Assembly (NCBI GenBank): GCA_017471505.1
Contig: JAFUTC010000007.1
Span: 248,001-312,000 of the forward strand
Length of the DNA: 64,000 nucleotides
DNA from: Alloprevotella sp.
GTDB lineage: Bacteria > Bacteroidota > Bacteroidia > Bacteroidales > Bacteroidaceae
Direction of reading: 5' to 3'
Of this stretch, positions 34,277-42,411 are shown in pieces. A program made the position numbers and the translations under genes. Under the pieces are notes generated by a model. The model saw only the letters and a list, made by a program, of their open reading frames with translations. It had not been told where the DNA came from and ran no database searches. Every line of letters starts with the position of its first letter. Position 1 is the stretch's first letter.

Positions 34277-37000
34277 ATGGACAAGACAAAACGCGTTTAT
34301 CTATTCGGAAATGGCCATGCTGAAGGCCGCGCCGATATGCGCAACCAACTGGGCGGCAAGGGTGCTAACCTGGCCGAAATGAATCTAATTGGAGTTCCCG
34401 TACCTCCTGGATTTACCATTACTACAGACGTATGCAACGAGTACTACGAAATTGGTAAAGACAAGGTGGTGGAACTGTTGCGCGAAGATGTTGAACGCTC
34501 AATGCGACATATTGAAGAACTGACCGGACAAAAATTTGGCGACTCCGAGAACCCGCTGTTGGTAAGTGTACGCTCCGGAGCCCGCGCCTCTATGCCGGGA
34601 ATGATGGACACTATCCTGAATCTGGGTTTGAACGATGAAGTGGTTGAGGGCCTTGCCAAAAAGACCGACAATCCCCGCTTTGCCTACGATGCCTACCGTC
34701 GTTTTGTCCAGATGTACGGCGATGTAGTTATGTCGCTCAAACCTGTCAACAAGGAAGATATTGACCCATTCGAGGAAATTATTGAAAAAGTCAAGGCCGA
34801 CAAGGGCGTCAAGCTCGACAACGAACTTGACGTGGACGACCTCAAGCGTCTTGTCAAACTATTCAAGGAAGCCATCCTGGCACGTACGGGTCAGGAATTC
34901 CCGACCAATCCCGTTGAACAATTGTGGGGTGCAATCTGCGCAGTGTTCGATAGTTGGATGAACGATCGCGCCATTCTTTACAGAAAGATGGAAGGTATAC
35001 CCGCAGAATGGGGTACTGCTGTCAACGTAATGGCTATGGTCTTTGGAAACATGGGAGCAACCAGTGCAACCGGCGTTTGTTTCAGCAGAAATGCCGCTAC
35101 TGGTGAAGACCTGTTTAATGGAGAATGGCTGGTTAATGCTCAAGGCGAAGATGTGGTGGCTGGAATCCGCACACCGCAGCAGATTACCAAAATAGGCTCC
35201 CAACGTTGGGCCGAATTGCAAGGTATCAGCGAAGAAGTCCGCGCTGCTAAATATCCATCCATGGAAGAAGCAATGCCCGAAATCTATGCTGAACTCAACG
35301 CCATCCAGCAAAAACTGGAAGACCATTATCGCGACATGCAAGACATGGAGTTTACCGTTCAGGAAGGTAAGCTTTGGTTCCTGCAAACCCGTAACGGCAA
35401 ACGCACCGGAGCAGCTATGGTCAAAATAGCCATGGATTTGCTCCGTCAGGGTATGATTGATGAGAAAACAGCCATTGAACGCTGCGAGCCCCAAAAGCTT
35501 GACGAACTGCTTCACCCTGTTTTCGACAAAAATGCTCTGGCTCATGCTAAGGAACTCACGCGCGGTCTTCCGGCAAGTCCGGGTGCCGCTTGTGGTCAGA
35601 TAGTATTCTTTGCCGATGATGCAAAGGCTTGGCACGAAGAGGGCCACAAAGTGGTGCTTGTCCGCCTGGAAACCTCTCCGGAAGACCTTGCCGGCATGGC
35701 CGAGGCCGAAGGTATTCTCACCGCTCGCGGAGGTATGACCAGCCACGCCGCAGTTGTAGCTCGCGGCATGGGTAAATGCTGCGTAAGTGGCGCAGGTGCT
35801 CTCAACGTAGATTATCACAAGCGCACGGTAGAAATTGATGGCAAGATTTTGCACGAAGGCGACTACATCTCCATCAATGGTACGAACGGACGTGTCTATG
35901 AAGGCGAAATACCCACCCAAGCAGCTGAATTAAGCGGCGACTTTGCTGAGTTGATGAACCTTTGCGACAAATACTCCCGCCTGCAAGTTCGCACAAATGC
36001 CGATACTCCTCACGACGCTGCCGTTGCTCGTCGCTTCGGTGCCGTAGGTATTGGCCTGTGCCGTACGGAACACATGTTCTTCGACAATGAGAAAATCGTG
36101 GCCATGCGCGAAATGATTCTCTCGCCCGACACCGCAGGCAGAGAAAAGGCACTTAAGAAGTTGCTTCCCTATCAGAAGGAAGACTTCAAGGGCATCTTCC
36201 GCGCAATGGACGGATTCCCCGTTAACATCCGCCTGCTTGATCCCCCTCTCCACGAGTTTGTCCCCCACGATGCTAAAGGTCAGGAAATAATGGCCAAGGA
36301 AATGGGCGTAAGCGTAGAATACATTCGCCAGCGCGTAGATGAACTCTGCGAGCACAACCCGATGCTGGGCCACCGCGGCTGTCGTCTGGGCAACACCTAC
36401 CCGGAAATCACAGCTATGCAGACTCGCGCCATCATGACGGCTGCCATCGAACTGAAGAAAGAAGGTTTGAATCCGCATCCCGAAATAATGGTTCCGCTCA
36501 CAGGTATTCTCTATGAGTTCGAAGCACAGGAAAATGTAATCCGTGCCGAGGCTGCCAAAGTATTCGAAGAGGAAGGCATCGAGATTCCCTTCAAGGTTGG
36601 CACGATGATTGAGATTCCTCGCGCTGCACTGACGGCTAACCGCATTGCAACCCGCGCCGAATACTTCTCATTCGGTACTAACGACCTCACCCAGATGACC
36701 TTCGGCTATTCACGCGACGACATCGCCACCTTCTTGCCCGTTTACCTGGAGAAAAAGATTCTTAAGGTCGACCCGTTCCAAGTGCTCGACCAGCACGGCG
36801 TAGGCCAACTGGTTGAGATGGCCGTGAACAAAGGTCGTGCCGTTCGTCCTACGCTTAAATGCGGTATTTGCGGCGAACACGGCGGCGAACCTTCGTCGGT
36901 GAAGTTCTGCCATAAAGTCGGTTTGGACTACGTGAGTTGCTCACCGTTTCGTGTTCCCATCGCACGCCTCGCCGCCGCCCAGGCAGCCGTTGAGGAATAA
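34277..37000 (+). CDS. ppdK: Pyruvate, phosphate dikinase
   Basis: 907-residue enzyme interconverting pyruvate, ATP and Pi with PEP, AMP and PPi. All three domains are present: N-terminal nucleotide-binding (MRNQLGGKGANLAEM, SVRSGARASMPGMMDT), the swinging phosphohistidine domain with His490 in GGMTSHAAVVARG, and the C-terminal PEP/pyruvate barrel with Cys865 in CGICGEHGGEPSS. The ATG at 34277 (MDKTKRVYLFG) is chosen over an in-frame TTG four codons earlier. It differs from the orphan PPDK_N protein at 1984, which lacks the last two domains. A strong terminator follows. Confidence 0.96.
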   Translation: MDKTKRVYLFGNGHAEGRADMRNQLGGKGANLAEMNLIGVPVPPGFTITTDVCNEYYEIGKDKVVELLREDVERSMRHIEELTGQKFGDSENPLLVSVRSGARASMPGMMDTILNLGLNDEVVEGLAKKTDNPRFAYDAYRRFVQMYGDVVMSLKPVNKEDIDPFEEIIEKVKADKGVKLDNELDVDDLKRLVKLFKEAILARTGQEFPTNPVEQLWGAICAVFDSWMNDRAILYRKMEGIPAEWGTAVNVMAMVFGNMGATSATGVCFSRNAATGEDLFNGEWLVNAQGEDVVAGIRTPQQITKIGSQRWAELQGISEEVRAAKYPSMEEAMPEIYAELNAIQQKLEDHYRDMQDMEFTVQEGKLWFLQTRNGKRTGAAMVKIAMDLLRQGMIDEKTAIERCEPQKLDELLHPVFDKNALAHAKELTRGLPASPGAACGQIVFFADDAKAWHEEGHKVVLVRLETSPEDLAGMAEAEGILTARGGMTSHAAVVARGMGKCCVSGAGALNVDYHKRTVEIDGKILHEGDYISINGTNGRVYEGEIPTQAAELSGDFAELMNLCDKYSRLQVRTNADTPHDAAVARRFGAVGIGLCRTEHMFFDNEKIVAMREMILSPDTAGREKALKKLLPYQKEDFKGIFRAMDGFPVNIRLLDPPLHEFVPHDAKGQEIMAKEMGVSVEYIRQRVDELCEHNPMLGHRGCRLGNTYPEITAMQTRAIMTAAIELKKEGLNPHPEIMVPLTGILYEFEAQENVIRAEAAKVFEEEGIEIPFKVGTMIEIPRAALTANRIATRAEYFSFGTNDLTQMTFGYSRDDIATFLPVYLEKKILKVDPFQVLDQHGVGQLVEMAVNKGRAVRPTLKCGICGEHGGEPSSVKFCHKVGLDYVSCSPFRVPIARLAAAQAAVEE

Positions 37001-37020
37001 TTAAGCACTCTTATATAATG

Positions 37021-37053
37021 AAAGGGACCTGTCCGTTTGGGCAGGTCCCTTTT
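37021..37053 (+). terminator. Terminator after ppdK
   Basis: Arms aaagggacctg (37021-37031) and caggtcccttt (37042-37052), a 10-base loop and a T-run. Confidence 0.88.
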
Positions 37054-37176
37054 ATTCATCTAGACGTAGACTCAGAATTACGAAATGTCCATATTTACAA
37101 TTGATTAGACGAATGAACATCTACGGAAAAAACAAAACAATACAAATACCCACACACAAACAAAAAAGGCCACACG

Positions 37177-37270
37177 CGTAAACGTGCAGCCCTCTGTGCG
37201 TAAATCTATCGTCCTACAGGCGTAAACGAATTTGCCCCAAACGTAAAGCAAACGTAAGCCTATGTAAACG
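37177..37270. repeat. Helically phased CGTAAACG motif array
   Basis: Six direct copies of a CGTAA(A)-type motif begin at 37177, 37199, 37221, 37242, 37253 and 37263, giving steps of 22, 22, 21, 11 and 10 bases. The full form CGTAAACG is seen at 37177 and 37221, and TGTAAACG at 37263. All lie on one strand and one helical face, inside a 750-base stretch with little coding content. Iteron-like or operator-like by spacing; no matching regulator is identified. Confidence 0.7.
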
Positions 37271-37351
37271 TTTCGTTTGGTGCTGACCTCACAGCCACAA
37301 CCCTCGCAACTCTTTGTAAATAAACGGCTTTCTGCGTTTTTCGTCCCCTCT

Positions 37352-37510
37352 CTACATTATACGCTTCGTTCTGTGCCCCATATCTTCTGCGTTGAAGTGC
37401 GGATGCGTGATTGAGAATACCGCCACAATCTCTGCGAGGGCTATAAGCATTCCTGCAATCCAAAAGCATACATATTCGTGCGCACGTAGCCAGTCGTATA
37501 TCTTCTTCAT
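37352..37510 (-). CDS. Possible 52-residue single-pass membrane protein
   Basis: A short ORF beginning MKKIYDWLRAHEYV, with one hydrophobic helix (CFWIAGMLIALAEIVAVFSI) and a polar tail ending HRTKRIM. Translation was done by hand from the minus strand. A charged amphipathic start, a single good transmembrane helix and a positive C-terminus look like a real small protein rather than chance. No family is recognised, and no good promoter was found immediately upstream. An overlapping 92-codon frame on the same strand has no such structure. Confidence 0.4.
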   Translation of the reverse strand: MKKIYDWLRAHEYVCFWIAGMLIALAEIVAVFSITHPHFNAEDMGHRTKRIM

Positions 37511-37712
37511 AGTGGAGAAAGTAGCAAGATTCTGGCAAATAAACCGAAGGTAGATGTGTGGCTGGGTATTTTCGCCACTATGACAAGAACCAAGTTGATT
37601 CCGTTAAGCCGTGTGCGTCCAAAATTGGAAATAGACACGGTAAAGGAGAGCAAGCAGTTCGGCGAGCGCAGGGCGTTCGACGTGCTGTTTCCTGCAAGAA
37701 CATTTTATGTAC

Positions 37713-37814
37713 TTAAGACATCTCTACCAGCTTGTCCTTATACCACTTTAATTTTTCTTCAAATTGCTCCCGAGTCCCTTCCAAAAACCGGATTTCCTTC
37801 AGCCCGCACACATA
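37713..37814 (-). pseudogene. Possible C-terminal gene remnant
   Basis: Minus-strand frame reading CGLKEIRFLEGTREQFEEK then LKWYKDKLVEMS and a TAA at 37715-37713. The charged, helical sequence looks coding, but no proper start exists: upstream it runs into the tRNA terminator hairpin. It may be a relic or a very short protein from a GTG. Low confidence. Confidence 0.25.
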
Positions 37815-37850
37815 AAAGAAAAGAGGGATGCTGACATCCCTCTTTTCTTT
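37815..37850 (-). terminator. Terminator of the tRNA-Cys/tRNA-Pro unit
   Basis: Perfect 16-bp stem: aaagaaaagagggatg (37815-37830) and catccctcttttcttt (37835-37850), loop ctga. Lies immediately 3' of tRNA-Pro on the minus strand and gives a T-rich end. Confidence 0.88.
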
Positions 37851-37852
37851 CG

Positions 37853-37927
37853 TCGGGGTGAAAGGATTCGAACCTTCGACCCCCTGCTCCCAAAGCAGGT
37901 GCGCTAACCGGACTGCGCTACACCCCG
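37853..37927 (-). tRNA. tRNA-Pro (anticodon TGG)
   Basis: Minus-strand 75-base cloverleaf. The acceptor stem CGGGGTG pairs with CACCCCG, with discriminator A. The anticodon arm CTGCTTTGGGAGCAG reads TGG, and the T-arm contains GGTTCGAATCC. CCA is not encoded. It is cotranscribed with the tRNA-Cys 58 bases upstream. Confidence 0.95.
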
Positions 37928-37985
37928 AAGCATCTGATATAATTCGTTAAAAAAACGCCCGGCAATAATGCTCGATGCGTTTTAG

Positions 37986-38056
37986 AGGTACCTAGCAGAT
38001 TCGAACTGCTGTACACGGTTTTGCAGACCGCTACCTAGCCACTCGGTCAAGGTACC
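37986..38056 (-). tRNA. tRNA-Cys (anticodon GCA)
   Basis: Minus-strand 71-base cloverleaf: acceptor GGTACCT with AGGTACC, discriminator T, anticodon loop CTGCAAA reading GCA, T-arm AGTTCGAATCT. CCA is not encoded. Confidence 0.95.
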
Positions 38057-38075
38057 ATGCTTTCTTTTAGCGGTG

Positions 38076-38105
38076 CAAAAATACAACAATTTTCCATAAT
38101 CCCAA
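38076..38105 (-). promoter_or_regulatory. Promoter of the tRNA-Cys/tRNA-Pro unit
   Basis: On the minus strand: TTG (38105-38103), 19-base spacer, TATTTTTG (38083-38076), 20 bases before the mature tRNA-Cys 5' end. Confidence 0.8.
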
Positions 38106-38144
38106 GCAATGGCTGCATTTTTCTCGCAATCCGCCTGAATAATT

Positions 38145-38930
38145 CTACCACTCGAAGATGCCTGTAGGTATTCGCCGCCGTAGGACAAAGAGTTCGGGCG
38201 ACAATCCTGCGGCGCTTATTGCCTGCGACACGGTTTCGAAAGCCTTGTTGGGATGATTGTTTTCCTCGCTCAGGTGGCAGAGCCATATACGCTTGGTCTT
38301 GCCGGTCAGGTGCTTGGCAAGCGCGTCTGCCGTCTGTGGATTGCTGATATGCCCCAACCCTCCCTTAATGCGATCCTTCAAAAATCGCGGATAGCGGCCT
38401 GCTTCGAGCATATAGGGGTCGTAGTTCGACTCGACGACCAAATTCTCGGCCTTGCCTAAATAGCCAACCATTTCGTCGGTCATGTGGCCAATGTCGGTCA
38501 TGATGCAGAAAGTTGTGCGAGGCGTCTCGATGAAATAGCCGCTGTTGCGACTGGCGTCGTGGGGCACCGTGAACGACTCGATACGAAACGGGCCTATTTC
38601 CACCTGTATGCCGTTTTCGAAAGTACGCTGCAGGTCGGCCGGGACCTTGACCGTCAGGCACGGATTGCGCATCATGCCGGCAAAGACGTCCGAGGTGGCA
38701 TACACCGGTATGCGGTTCTTGCGCGATATCATTCCCACCGACTTCACGTGGTCCATGTGGTCGTGCGTCAGCAATATGCCCTTCACCGCGGCCATAGGCA
38801 GACAATAATTTGCCAGGTGCTTCATGGTCATACGGATGCCGATGCCGGCATCTATCACGATGGCAACGCCGTCCTCCATCAAGTAATAGCAGTTTCCGCT
38901 GCTTCCAGACCCTATACTAATAAATTTCAC
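38145..38930 (-). CDS. MBL-fold metallo-hydrolase (YycJ/WalJ-like)
   Basis: 261 residues from the GTG at 38930, starting VKFISIGSGSSGNCYYL. The metal-binding motif is LLTHDHMDHVKSV (HxHxDH type), followed by FTVPHDASRNSGYFIE and CIMTDIGHMTDEMV; WLCHLSEENNHP supplies further metal ligands. This pattern matches the YycJ/WalJ branch, which includes 5' exonucleases and cell-wall-linked hydrolases. The open frame extends to 38969, but the conserved N-terminus begins at the GTG, 16 bases after the tamL stop, so the two genes are probably cotranscribed. Confidence 0.85.
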   Translation of the reverse strand: MKFISIGSGSSGNCYYLMEDGVAIVIDAGIGIRMTMKHLANYCLPMAAVKGILLTHDHMDHVKSVGMISRKNRIPVYATSDVFAGMMRNPCLTVKVPADLQRTFENGIQVEIGPFRIESFTVPHDASRNSGYFIETPRTTFCIMTDIGHMTDEMVGYLGKAENLVVESNYDPYMLEAGRYPRFLKDRIKGGLGHISNPQTADALAKHLTGKTKRIWLCHLSEENNHPNKAFETVSQAISAAGLSPELFVLRRRIPTGIFEW

Positions 38931-38946
38931 CTTATCGTAAACTGAT

Positions 38947-41316
38947 TTAGAACGGCAGCCCCACCGCAAAATGAAACGTCAGGTCGCGCGAGAGCCGCGG
39001 GTGAATTATCGGGTAGTGCTCGCGCTTGGTGGTATAAGCCGGATTGATGGCTTTCATGCCGAGGTCGAAGCGCAAGACGAAATAGTTCACGTTGAAACGC
39101 AGGCCGACGCCGTAGCCCACGGCTATTTGCTTGTAGAATTTGTCGAACTTGAACACGCCGTCCTCCAGTCCCTCGTAGGAGCGCGTGTTCCATATATTGC
39201 CCGCATCGAGGAAGACGGCACTGTCGAATTTCCAGAACAGGTGCGTGCGCCATTCAATGCTCATGTCCAGACGCAGGTTACCCGTCTGATTGATGAAGTC
39301 AACTTGTCCGTCGGTGCCGCGATAGCTGCCCGGACCGAGTTCGCGCACACTCCATCCGCGCACACTGTTTGCACCGCCGGCGAAGTAGCGTTTTTCGTAC
39401 GGTATGACCGAACTGTTGCCAAAAGGTATAGCGATGCCGAAGGCAAAGTGGCTTGCTATCGAGTTGTGCTCGTTGAGGAAGTAAGAGAAGGTATAGTCGA
39501 AGTCGAACTTTATGTATTCCGAAAACGGCACGTTAAAGATTTTGTAGTGCCCCGAAGCGTCTTTGTGGGCCTTCGTCAGTTTCGAAAGTCCCTGCAGCAC
39601 GTTGCCGGCGCTCTCGGCGCCTATGCGAAGCAGCCATTCCTTGCGCTGACCGCTGTTGGGCACCAGCAAGGCAGCCACGCTCTCCCTCTTCTTCGAGCCC
39701 ATCGTAAGCGAGTAGCCCCACCGCATGATGAAAAGGTCCTCGTAACTGGCTCGCAGGATGGCGTTGCGCGATTGGTTGTTGTCGAGGTAGTTCTTTCTGA
39801 ACGTCTCCGATATCCATGGCATGAACACATAGTTCAGACTCAGCACGTCGAAACGGTGCGTCCATTCCGGATGCTTATCGGGTGTCCACCGATAGCCGAG
39901 GTTTGCCGTCAGGACTCGGCGGTGGAATTCCGGACGGTCTTCCGAGTCGTAAACCAGGTTGAGTTCGCCGAACGTGGCATACTTCGTCACGCGTCGGCGA
40001 TACATGAACGGCGGGTGCGACGTCGGGAAACGAAGTCCGGCCTCTATGCGATATTCGAAAAAGTTCTCCGCATTGTATCCCTCCAATCCTTTAATGGCCT
40101 CATAGGCACCGCGCAGTTTGAGGGTAAACTGCTCCTGTCCGCGCAGGAAATTACGATTGGTGTAACTCAGCACCAATGCCGCGCCGAGGTCGCCGTTGGT
40201 GTTGGTGCCTTCGAGTTCGATGCCCACTGACTGCGACTTCTGCTGGTTGATTGCAATAGCCGCGTCAAGTTGCGTGCTGTCGCCTTCCTCCACACGGCTA
40301 AAGCGAATGTTGGTGGAGTTCACCATCGGCAGGGCGTTAAGTCGGGTGTAGGTATTGCGAACCGCCTGCTCGCTGAACAGGCTATCGGGCACCAGGCCGA
40401 TACGATTAAGGAACACGCGCCTGCGCGTATGCGTCGAGCCGGTGGCCAATGGTTTGCCGTGCGAGTCGGTATGGTTGGGCTCCAAGGTCAGTCGTCCCCG
40501 CAGCGCAGATTCCTCCAGCGAGTCGGCCGCCAGCAGTTGTCCGTTTTCGTAAAGCGTGATGCGGCGCAACCTATAAGGACGGTAGACCGACATATCGACC
40601 TCCGGCGTCGGCCGCGAGACTATCGTTGTCACTTCCACGCCCTGCTCGTTGCGGACCGTGTCGAGTTGGAACGTGATAAAGTCCTTGTTGATAAAGAAAT
40701 AGCCCGCATTCTGCAGACAATTGACAATTCGCTTCCGTTCCTCTTCGAGTAGCGTGATGCTCATGGGAAGCCCCACCTTCACATACGACTGTCCGACCGT
40801 CCGCTCGCAGATTCGCCCGACGGCATCGTTCTCGTAGCGCGCACCCGTCTTCGATATATAGAAGCGCATACCGGGCGTGAGCGTATAGCGCACACTCGCA
40901 CGCTTTTGGTGCGTCGTGACGTCGGCATCCACATGCGCATGGAAGTATCCGTCGAACTTGAGCGCATTCTCAATACCTGCACGCGAGAACTCCATAAGTC
41001 CCTCGTCGAACACCACGGGGGCCTCGCCCAAGCGGCGGAAGAACCGGCCCTTGCGGCGCGTCGTGTCGGCCGGCGAGAGTGAGTAGATGCCCAACGGCAC
41101 CTTCAGCAGATTGAACCACTTAGAGTTGGGCTCCTGCCGCACATATACGCGGAAGTCAGAAGTGCGCACCTGCTTGTTGCCACCAGCCATCTTCACGCTC
41201 GACAACATAAGTTCGTCGTCGTCGAGAAACTTGGTGGTGTTGCAGCCCATAAGGGCAACCATGGCCACAAGGCACACGGCCAACCATGCATGCTTTCTGT
41301 CAAGACACCGCTTCAT
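38947..41316 (-). CDS. tamL: BamA/TamA-family outer-membrane assembly lipoprotein (TamL-like)
   Basis: 789-residue outer-membrane protein. The N-terminus MKRCLDRKHAWLAVCLVAM is followed by the lipobox LMGC, so it is lipidated, as in the Bacteroidetes TamL form of TamA. POTRA-like repeats occupy roughly residues 40-330 (for example RRITLYENGQLLAADSLEE). The C-terminal beta-barrel contains RYFAGGANSVRGWSVRELGPG, with the VRGW motif of the Omp85 substrate-recognition strand, and ends HFAVGLPF. It helps insert outer-membrane or surface proteins. An ATG three codons earlier (41325) is an alternative start. Confidence 0.88.
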   Translation of the reverse strand: MKRCLDRKHAWLAVCLVAMVALMGCNTTKFLDDDELMLSSVKMAGGNKQVRTSDFRVYVRQEPNSKWFNLLKVPLGIYSLSPADTTRRKGRFFRRLGEAPVVFDEGLMEFSRAGIENALKFDGYFHAHVDADVTTHQKRASVRYTLTPGMRFYISKTGARYENDAVGRICERTVGQSYVKVGLPMSITLLEEERKRIVNCLQNAGYFFINKDFITFQLDTVRNEQGVEVTTIVSRPTPEVDMSVYRPYRLRRITLYENGQLLAADSLEESALRGRLTLEPNHTDSHGKPLATGSTHTRRRVFLNRIGLVPDSLFSEQAVRNTYTRLNALPMVNSTNIRFSRVEEGDSTQLDAAIAINQQKSQSVGIELEGTNTNGDLGAALVLSYTNRNFLRGQEQFTLKLRGAYEAIKGLEGYNAENFFEYRIEAGLRFPTSHPPFMYRRRVTKYATFGELNLVYDSEDRPEFHRRVLTANLGYRWTPDKHPEWTHRFDVLSLNYVFMPWISETFRKNYLDNNQSRNAILRASYEDLFIMRWGYSLTMGSKKRESVAALLVPNSGQRKEWLLRIGAESAGNVLQGLSKLTKAHKDASGHYKIFNVPFSEYIKFDFDYTFSYFLNEHNSIASHFAFGIAIPFGNSSVIPYEKRYFAGGANSVRGWSVRELGPGSYRGTDGQVDFINQTGNLRLDMSIEWRTHLFWKFDSAVFLDAGNIWNTRSYEGLEDGVFKFDKFYKQIAVGYGVGLRFNVNYFVLRFDLGMKAINPAYTTKREHYPIIHPRLSRDLTFHFAVGLPF

Positions 41317-41338
41317 CGCGCACATTTGTTCTAACTTG

Positions 41339-41346
41339 CAAAGATA
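41339..41346 (-). promoter_or_regulatory. -7 box (TATCTTTG) for tamL
   Basis: Minus-strand TATCTTTG is 22 bases before the ATG at 41316, or 13 before the alternative at 41325. No good -33. Confidence 0.6.
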
Positions 41347-41431
41347 GTCTTTAATGCCATAACCCTCGCCCACCCCAGCCGCATTTTTTCAAACAACCTC
41401 CAAAAATCCAGACTCAATAATTCCATTTCCC

Positions 41432-41489
41432 ATTCCAAGCCTTGAAATGCGCATTTCAAGGCTTGGAATATGCGTTTCAGGGCTTGAAA
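41432..41489. repeat. Perfect 38-bp palindrome with an extra direct half-copy
   Basis: The arms attccaagccttgaaatgc (41432-41450) and gcatttcaaggcttggaat (41451-41469) are exact reverse complements with no loop. A second, diverged copy of the right arm (gcgtttcagggcttgaaac) follows at 41472-41490. It lies between divergent tamL and the methyltransferase gene. Confidence 0.85.
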
Positions 41490-41581
41490 CGGAACGCAGG
41501 CCTATGAGGTATTACGAGCGGAATGTGTTATCTTCGCCTCAGACCGTAGCCACGCACCACACGTGGCTACCGCGAAATGCC

Positions 41582-42343
41582 ATGATTACGAAAAACGAAA
41601 TCAAAGAAATCAGAGCCCTCCAAAACCCGCGCCAACGCAAGGCCACGGGGCTCTTTGTGGCCGAAGGCCCAAAGGTGGTAGGCGAACTCTTTGAGCAACT
41701 CGCCTGCCGGCAGATAGCGGCCACCGAGGAATGCCTGCCGCTGCTCTCCGCCGCCATGCAGTCGAAAACCACCACCGTCTCGGCGAAAGACATGGAACGC
41801 CTCTCGGCCCAGAAGACGCCGCAAGGATGCGTGGGGGTATTTGAAATGCCCGCCTACGAACCACCTACCGAGCGACAACTGCTGACCGACCTGACGCTGG
41901 CCCTCGACGGCGTGCAAGACCCGGGCAACCTCGGCTCCATCATCCGTACGGCCGTGTGGTACGGCATAAGCCACATCGTGTGCTCCGCCGACACCGTCGA
42001 TGCCTTCTCGCCCAAGGTAGTCCAGTCCACTATGGGCGCACTCGGCCGCATACAGATAACCCGCTGCAACCTGGTCGAATTTCTGAACAACCTGCCCGAC
42101 GGCGTTCCCGTGTACGGCACCCTGCTCGACGGCCATAATATCAACGACGCCGCACTCACGCCAAACGGCATAATCGTCATGGGCAACGAAGGCGCCGGAC
42201 TGTCGGACGACGTGCGATCCCTCGTCAGCCACCGGCTTCTGATACCACCCTACCCCGCCAACCAGCCGCCGCAGATTGAAAGCCTCAACGTGGCACTCGC
42301 CACCGCCATCGTCGTCGACCACTTCCGCCGCCCACGCAGTTGA
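41582..42343 (+). CDS. TrmH/SpoU-family RNA 2'-O-methyltransferase
   Basis: 253-residue SPOUT methyltransferase. The N-terminal substrate-binding part starts MITKNEIKEIRALQNPRQR with ATGLFVAEGPKVV. The knotted SAM-binding domain has LALDGVQDPGNLGSIIRTA, IIVMGNEGAGLSD and IPPYPANQPPQIESLNVALA, the three TrmH motifs (the last slightly altered from the usual SLNVSVA). It methylates ribose in rRNA or tRNA; the exact site is unknown. The open frame extends upstream to 41447 through the palindrome, but the ATG at 41582 begins the conserved domain. Confidence 0.9.
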   Translation: MITKNEIKEIRALQNPRQRKATGLFVAEGPKVVGELFEQLACRQIAATEECLPLLSAAMQSKTTTVSAKDMERLSAQKTPQGCVGVFEMPAYEPPTERQLLTDLTLALDGVQDPGNLGSIIRTAVWYGISHIVCSADTVDAFSPKVVQSTMGALGRIQITRCNLVEFLNNLPDGVPVYGTLLDGHNINDAALTPNGIIVMGNEGAGLSDDVRSLVSHRLLIPPYPANQPPQIESLNVALATAIVVDHFRRPRS

Positions 42344-42371
42344 CCCATAGACGAAATTATCGCACCGCATA

Positions 42372-42403
42372 TTTGCATATTCCATACTAATTGCATAATT
42401 TTG
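42372..42403 (+). promoter_or_regulatory. Canonical Bacteroidetes promoter for yceD-rpmF
   Basis: TTTG (42372-42375), 20-base spacer, TAATTTTG (42396-42403). The ATG at 42412 is only 8 bases after the box, so the mRNA would be leaderless or nearly so. Confidence 0.75.
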
Positions 42404-42411
42404 CGCCCGAT

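Noticed and set aside
37556-37834. 92-codon plus-strand ORF in the gap before tRNA-Pro
   Set aside because: It ends inside the tRNA terminator, lacks domain features, and competes with a more coding-like minus-strand frame. Not convincing enough to call.
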